From NCBI GenBank assembly GCA_010027825.1, contig RGUK01000103.1, positions 1 to 5,920 on the forward strand: a stretch of 5,920 bases of DNA, written 5' to 3'. Positions 3,211 to 5,920 of this stretch are shown here, one piece after another (within the stretch, counting starts at the first letter, position 1; each line of letters opens with the position of its first letter). The DNA comes from a bacterium. Its GTDB lineage: Bacteria; Dependentiae; Babeliae; Babeliales; RVW-14. The position numbers and the translations under genes are program-made. The notes beneath the pieces were generated by a model, which did not search any database, had not been told where the DNA came from, and saw nothing but the letters and a program-made list of their open reading frames with translations.

Positions 3211-5636
3211 GCCAGCTCCCCGTCGCGCCGCAGGTCGAGGAGTCCGATGCCGCGCCGGATGGTGCGGAACCGCCACTGGCCTGAGGAGGGTCGCTCGCTG
3301 GCGTACCCCAACTGCTCAAGCCGCCTCCCGAAGGCAGTGGCCGACATCGGATGCTCGCCCCGATCCTCGCTCCATGCCTTGAAGGCACGGTAGAGGGCGG
3401 CGGCCTCGGCCACTGCGTGTGGCTCCTTGACGCAGGCTTCCTCCATCCAGTTGCCGAGCACGTCGTTCTCCCCTCGGTACTCCTTGGTGGCAGCCAAGAC
3501 TTTCTCAGGAGGCGTGAGGCCTTGGCCGCGCCACTGCACGAAGCCGGCGAGGCACCAGTTCAGGATGCCGGGCAGCTCGGCCAGGAGCTTGGCCTTCAAG
3601 CCCTTGTCATCGGCCTGGCCTTCAAAGCGGCGCAGCCAGGGCGTGAGCATGAGCCGCCGCCAGATACCCTCATCGGTACCTCTCACCAGTGGCTTGTGGT
3701 TCGCCGCTACGTGCAGCTTCCAGCTCGGCCGCACGGGCCAGGCGTCCTCATACAGCCGGCGGGCCAGGACGGTATCGCCACCGGTGAGCAGCTTCACGGT
3801 GGCCTCGCTGAACCTCACTCCTGAGTCAGCCTCAACAGTGGTCACCAGGCGTTTCCCGGCGAGCGAGGCGAACTGCGTTTCAACCTCCCGGCCGGCGCGG
3901 CCCTTCACCAAGAGCAGCTCCATGGGGGCCGGCCCGGCATACGTGCCGAGCAGCTCGGTGAGCACGTTCAACAGCGTGCTCTTGCCGTTGCGTCCCTCGC
4001 CGTAGTGCAGCCACAGAACCTGCTCGCTCACGTCACCAGACAACGCCAGGCCGCAGGAGCGTTGAAGGAAGGCGGCCAGCTCCTTGTCGCCGTTGGTCAC
4101 GTCGGCCACGAACTTCCGCCACGTCGGGAAGGAGGCCGAGGGGTCAAACGTCACGCTCGCCATATGGGTGAGCAGGTCGGCCGGCGAGTGGGGCCGCAGC
4201 TCGGCAGTCTCTAGGTTGAGCGTGCCGTTGGCCACGTTGAGGAGGAACGGCTGGCGGTTCAGCTCGTCGGCGTTCACGACAACGCCAGGCTCACTACGGG
4301 CCAGCTTCACGGCCGCCTCAATGCCACGGGCAGAGGAGGAGGCCTTCACGAAGGCGAGCACCTGGCCGCGCCGCTCGCTGCTCAGATCGGCAACCTCTTG
4401 CCAGAGCCGGTCGCTCACCTGCTTGGCGACGTGAGCTGCGGCGAGGCCGTCATCGTGCAGCCACCGCTTGCCGTCCCATGCCAGCCAGGAACGCCACTCC
4501 TTCACGTACCTGAGCGTGCCGTTGGCCTCGAGCACCAGGCGGCGGGCCAGCCCCACGTCGGTGAGCGTTGAGGAGTCATTGAGGGCGGCCGGCCCCGTGC
4601 CTGCCATGCCGTTGGGCAGGAGCAGCTCAGCCGCCTTCCTCCCCGCAGTGGTCACCCTCGGGGAATAGAACTCGGTCTTGTCGGCGTAGGCCTTGGCCAC
4701 TGTGATGCTCAGGTACGTGCGGCCGTCACCGCGCCCCTCGCTGAACTTCTCCCTCGCCAAGCCGCTGGTGAGCATGAGCCGCTCCACCTCGGCCTCACCA
4801 CCAGGGCCAGCGAAAAACGCCAGGTAGTTGGCCAGGGCAAACTCGGCCTCGCTCTGCGTCGGATAGTCGCTCTCCCACCGGCCGGCCATGAGAGCCTTCA
4901 CTGCGTCACCACTGGCCGAGGCCTCAGCCAGAGCGAGCACGTCACGATGGCCGTTTTCCGAAGGAGTCGTGAGTCGGCCGGCCGCCTCATCGCCCCGCAG
5001 GCGGTGAGACTGAGGCGTGCTTGTTGAGACTGAACCGCCGGCCGCCGGCTTGGTGGCCTTCTTGGCCTGCTTGGCCTTGGCTTCGGCATACAGCTCCTCG
5101 AGCAGCTCACCACCCTCGGCCACTGCGTCGGGAGTGCCTGGTACTCGGAAGCCGGTCACAGTCACGTATGCCCCCTCGCCATACAGCTCATACCCTGCGG
5201 CCTTGCTCGTCACGTTCTCGGCCGGCAGCGTGCCGAGGAGGAACGCCCGCACGCCCCGGCCGCTCGGTGAATACTCGGCGTAGGTGTTGAGGCGGCGCAG
5301 CTTCTCGGCCACCTCGGGCTTCAGCTCCCTGGTCACGTCATCACAACACTCGTCGAAGTCGAGGGCCACGAAGCCGCCACCGGTCACGAAGCCGATGCCG
5401 TCAATCTGCTCATGCTTCTCATACGCTTCCACCGCAGTGGTGAAGGGACGCCACTGGCTTGGCGTTGTCTTGCTCATGCCAGCGTGCGGCCGGCCGGCCT
5501 GCATTGGCTTCTTGGTCATCTTGCCGCTCTTGGTCGGCTCGCGCCGCCAGACACACCACCGGTCGGCCTGTCTGAGAACCTCAGGCACGTTCTCAGGCTC
5601 AACCCGTACAACGTCATCACTGACATTCAGAACCAT
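3207..5636 (-). CDS. Primase-polymerase / SF3 helicase replication protein, 809 residues
   Basis: The replication initiator: it should make primers and unwind the circle. Domains: residues 15-185 are an AEP-type primase-polymerase with DFD at 93-95 (metal site), SPSGRGVRAF at 123-132 (motif 2) and YELYGEGAYVTVTG at 149-162 (motif 3 region). Residues 190-225 form a linker. Residues 228-320 resemble the helix-bundle domain of NrS-1 phage polymerase (YPTQSEAEFALANYLAFF). Residues 360-530 are a D5_N-like region. Residues 540-670 are an SF3 helicase with Walker A GEGRNGKST (546-554), Walker B ending VTTVEAD (598-604, Glu602), sensor-type AANHKP (644-649, Asn646) and arginine finger IWRRLMLTPW (658-667). 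Residues 735-800 are a winged-helix-like C-terminus. Oddity: motif 2 has Arg130 where many AEPs have His. The start at 5636 has GAGGAGA 5 bases upstream, overlapping the stop of the HTH gene. Confidence 0.95.
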   Translation of the reverse strand: MVLNVSDDVVRVEPENVPEVLRQADRWCVWRREPTKSGKMTKKPMQAGRPHAGMSKTTPSQWRPFTTAVEAYEKHEQIDGIGFVTGGGFVALDFDECCDDVTRELKPEVAEKLRRLNTYAEYSPSGRGVRAFLLGTLPAENVTSKAAGYELYGEGAYVTVTGFRVPGTPDAVAEGGELLEELYAEAKAKQAKKATKPAAGGSVSTSTPQSHRLRGDEAAGRLTTPSENGHRDVLALAEASASGDAVKALMAGRWESDYPTQSEAEFALANYLAFFAGPGGEAEVERLMLTSGLAREKFSEGRGDGRTYLSITVAKAYADKTEFYSPRVTTAGRKAAELLLPNGMAGTGPAALNDSSTLTDVGLARRLVLEANGTLRYVKEWRSWLAWDGKRWLHDDGLAAAHVAKQVSDRLWQEVADLSSERRGQVLAFVKASSSARGIEAAVKLARSEPGVVVNADELNRQPFLLNVANGTLNLETAELRPHSPADLLTHMASVTFDPSASFPTWRKFVADVTNGDKELAAFLQRSCGLALSGDVSEQVLWLHYGEGRNGKSTLLNVLTELLGTYAGPAPMELLLVKGRAGREVETQFASLAGKRLVTTVEADSGVRFSEATVKLLTGGDTVLARRLYEDAWPVRPSWKLHVAANHKPLVRGTDEGIWRRLMLTPWLRRFEGQADDKGLKAKLLAELPGILNWCLAGFVQWRGQGLTPPEKVLAATKEYRGENDVLGNWMEEACVKEPHAVAEAAALYRAFKAWSEDRGEHPMSATAFGRRLEQLGYASERPSSGQWRFRTIRRGIGLLDLRRDGELA

Positions 5637-5646
5637 GGTTCTCTCC

Positions 5647-5862
5647 TCAGACCGAGGCGGTGGCCTTCTTGCGGCCAGGCTTGGGCAGGTTGCTCAGGTA
5701 CGCTCGGCAGGCCTTCACGTCGGTAGGGCTGAACCGAAAGCGGCCACTGCCATCCCTCTCGGGCTTGGGCAGGTATCCCGCATGGATTCCGTGGTGAATC
5801 ACATGAGCCTTGGCCGTCAGGCCTTCGGCGCAGAGAGTCGCCAACAACTCACTCAGAACCAT
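5647..5862 (-). CDS. MerR/excisionase-like HTH protein, 71 residues, first gene of the replication operon
   Basis: A small DNA-binding protein. Residues 3-30 (LSELLATLCAEGLTAKAHVI and on) fit a helix-turn-helix. LPKPERDGSGRFRFSPTDVK (31-50) has the hairpin-wing-then-helix pattern of MerR and excisionase-like domains. The tail (GRKKATASV) is basic. The start at 5862 has AAGGAGA 7 bases upstream. Reading further upstream would extend the frame but without a ribosome site. The stop (5647-5649) overlaps the next gene's Shine-Dalgarno and leaves a 10-base gap, so the two are co-translated. The gene's first 13 codons are repeated at 1-41 by the circular overlap. It may repress the operon or mark the origin for the primase-helicase. 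An excisionase role for the recombinase is less likely because that gene is separate. Confidence 0.85.
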   Translation of the reverse strand: MVLSELLATLCAEGLTAKAHVIHHGIHAGYLPKPERDGSGRFRFSPTDVKACRAYLSNLPKPGRKKATASV

Positions 5863-5920
5863 CTTTGGTTCTCCTTGCGTGCTGAGGCCTGGCAGCGTGC
5901 GCAGGCCGAAAGAAGGCACC
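5822..5920. repeat. Terminal direct repeat, right copy (circular junction)
   Basis: Second copy of the 99-base end overlap. Base 5822 corresponds to base 1 and base 5920 to base 99, so position x near the right end equals x minus 5821. The leader of the replication operon continues from here into bases 42 and upward of the left end. Confidence 0.93.

Overview
This window is one complete small circular replicon. Bases 1-99 are identical to bases 5822-5920, so the linear record overlaps its own end and the unique circle is about 5,821 bp. The DNA is GC-rich and bacterial. The host is not stated by the sequence. High GC, Shine-Dalgarno-led genes and the family of the 201-residue ParB/KorB-like HTH protein weakly suggest Planctomycetota, but this is a guess. 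No capsid, tail, mobilisation, toxin-antitoxin or cargo gene is visible, so it is best called a minimal cryptic plasmid. A plasmid-like satellite remains possible because the replication gene belongs to a family shared with phages.

All convincing genes lie on the minus strand. The replication operon reads from about 5862 down to 3034: a 71-residue MerR/excisionase-like HTH protein, an 809-residue primase-polymerase/SF3 helicase with an NrS-1-polymerase-like layout, and a 58-residue helical protein coupled to it by an ATGA overlap. Just beyond its end lies a probable origin (about 2530-2918). This has inverted clusters of a 9-bp repeat around a less GC-rich core, several DnaA-box-like words, a 33-bp dyad and a family of GGTTTTCGC repeats. 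Next come a 201-residue putative DNA-binding protein (2392-1787) with its own intrinsic terminator, then a 544-bp gene-free stretch with dyads and a 12-bp direct repeat that could hold a resolution site. A serine recombinase (1182-379) follows, with a very good promoter overlapped by an operator-like dyad.

The stretch from 378 around the junction to 42 is the leader of the replication operon. It carries a strong plus-strand (antisense) terminator, a plus-strand TTGACA box about 90-135 bases before it, interlocking hairpins, and a possible 48-codon leader ORF ending inside the start of the first operon gene. Together these look like antisense-RNA copy-number control with a coupled leader peptide.

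Proposed working: the primase-helicase, helped by its two small partners and perhaps host DnaA, starts replication at the origin. The 201-residue protein may bind origin or partition sites. The recombinase probably resolves multimers. Separately, the hexamer CCACTG/CAGTGG occurs about 31 times, in genes and gaps and in both orientations, against roughly 4 expected from base composition. No known element explains this, and it is the most unusual signal in the window.
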